Positions 63,452 through 64,000 of a stretch of 64,000 nt of DNA are shown here, piece after piece (within the stretch, counting starts at the first letter, position 1; every line of letters begins with the position of its first letter). The notes beneath the pieces were generated by a model. It was not told the DNA's origin. It saw nothing but the letters and a program-made list of their open reading frames with translations, and did no database searches. The DNA lies in NCBI RefSeq assembly GCF_910588665.1, contig NZ_CAJUPR010000004.1, forward strand, positions 165,735-229,734. The letters are read 5' to 3'. Origin of the DNA: an uncultured Brachyspira sp. (GTDB taxonomy: Bacteria > Spirochaetota > Brachyspiria > Brachyspirales > Brachyspiraceae). A program made the translations under genes and the position numbers.

Positions 63452-64000
63452 ATGATTTATGAAAATAATAAAAAACTAATCCCGAAACTCAGATTCCCCG
63501 AATTCCAGACATCAGGCGAATGGAAAACAGTAAGGCTTGGGGATTTAATAAAAGAAAAAAATATTAGAAATAAAAATAATTTAATAACTTTAGTATTAAG
63601 CGTAACTAATAAAAAAGATGGGTTTGTAATACAAAATGAATTTTTTGGTAAGAGTATAGCAAGTAAAAATGTGTCCAATTATAAAATAGTCAATAAATGG
63701 GATTTTGCCTATAATCCAGCAAGAATAAATATCGGTTCAATATCTATGTTAGAAAATTTTGAAGTTTGCATAGTTAGTCCTATGTATGTTGTATTTAGTA
63801 TAAATCATGAAATTATATATAAATATTTTCTTAAATATTGGATACAATCCTACAATTTTACAGGTTATATAAAACCACTATTAGCGGGTAGTGTCCGAAA
63901 TATATTGTCTTTTAATTCTATGCAAGAAATGATAATACAAATACCAAGTTTAGAAGAACAACACCGCATCGCCTCCTTCCTCACTTCCGCCGATGAACTA
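63452..64000 (+). CDS. hsdS: Type I restriction-modification specificity subunit HsdS, N-terminal part
   Basis: A frame open to the end of the window (183 codons). It begins NKKLIPKLRFPEFQTSGEWK and TVRLGDL, the usual start of HsdS. One target-recognition domain follows. It ends with MIIQIPSLEEQHRIASFLTS ADEL, the conserved region that precedes the central dimerisation helix. HsdS selects the DNA site for HsdM/HsdR. No hsdM or hsdR lies upstream and there is no clear ribosome site before the ATG at 63452. It may be the start of an operon, a silent cassette or a remnant. The rest lies outside the window. Confidence 0.85.
   Translation, partial: MIYENNKKLIPKLRFPEFQTSGEWKTVRLGDLIKEKNIRNKNNLITLVLSVTNKKDGFVIQNEFFGKSIASKNVSNYKIVNKWDFAYNPARINIGSISMLENFEVCIVSPMYVVFSINHEIIYKYFLKYWIQSYNFTGYIKPLLAGSVRNILSFNSMQEMIIQIPSLEEQHRIASFLTSADEL

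Overview
The window is AT-rich, densely coded bacterial chromosome. Together the flagellar rod gene flgG, several chemotaxis-type receptors, a diadenylate cyclase, beta-barrel outer-membrane proteins and lipoproteins, a FeFe hydrogenase and sialic-acid genes suggest an anaerobic, gut-associated spirochete. Brachyspira is the most likely genus. This is an inference from gene content and base composition, because no 16S rRNA gene or tRNA gene was seen.

Layout. Positions 1-5.3 kb hold the end of a UvrD/PcrA helicase, a DUF2157 membrane protein and a compact cdaA / YbbR / NusG-II-like / Gx-transporter operon. Positions 5.3-16.8 kb hold a chemotaxis receptor, a DUF815 ATPase, a phosphoesterase, an FtsX/MacB-like permease, a two-gene glycosyltransferase operon with a pentanucleotide repeat and hairpin in front, lysS, and small membrane or ankyrin proteins. 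Positions 17-22 kb hold a sodium/solute symporter plus sialate-mutarotase pair, then a YedF / class V aminotransferase / DUF3343 sulfur-selenium carrier set. Positions 21.9-29 kb hold cvpA with two unusual multi-TM chemoreceptor-like proteins, a MATE transporter and two exported unknowns. Positions 29.3-36 kb hold lepB, a stand-alone helicase-associated-domain protein, queA, a YbjQ protein, a LOG protein, an exported unknown and a HARE-HTH/nuclease-like protein.

Positions 36-42 kb hold an SNF2 helicase, a decayed lipoprotein gene, the RNase P RNA gene on the minus strand, and a group B type FeFe hydrogenase. Positions 42-50 kb hold a very large alpha-2-macroglobulin-like protein and catalase. 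Positions 50-55.5 kb hold dapF, a lytic transglycosylase, flgG, moxR with a BatD-like partner, a second decayed lipoprotein gene and an outer-membrane protein. Positions 55.6-64 kb hold a second MATE transporter, an SDR oxidoreductase, an ABC-F ATPase, a DivIC-like protein, a CsgG-domain/beta-barrel fusion with a small partner, a YbaB-like gene coupled to recR, and the start of a type I restriction specificity (hsdS) gene cut by the window end.

Most of the window is housekeeping and envelope biology. No complete mobile element, CRISPR array, prophage or complete restriction system is visible. The least conventional pieces are the tandem HAMP-less receptors beside cvpA, the repeat-plus-hairpin leader of the glycosyltransferase operon, the HARE-HTH/PD-(D/E)XK-like protein, the CsgG-barrel fusion and the hsdS gene directly after recR.
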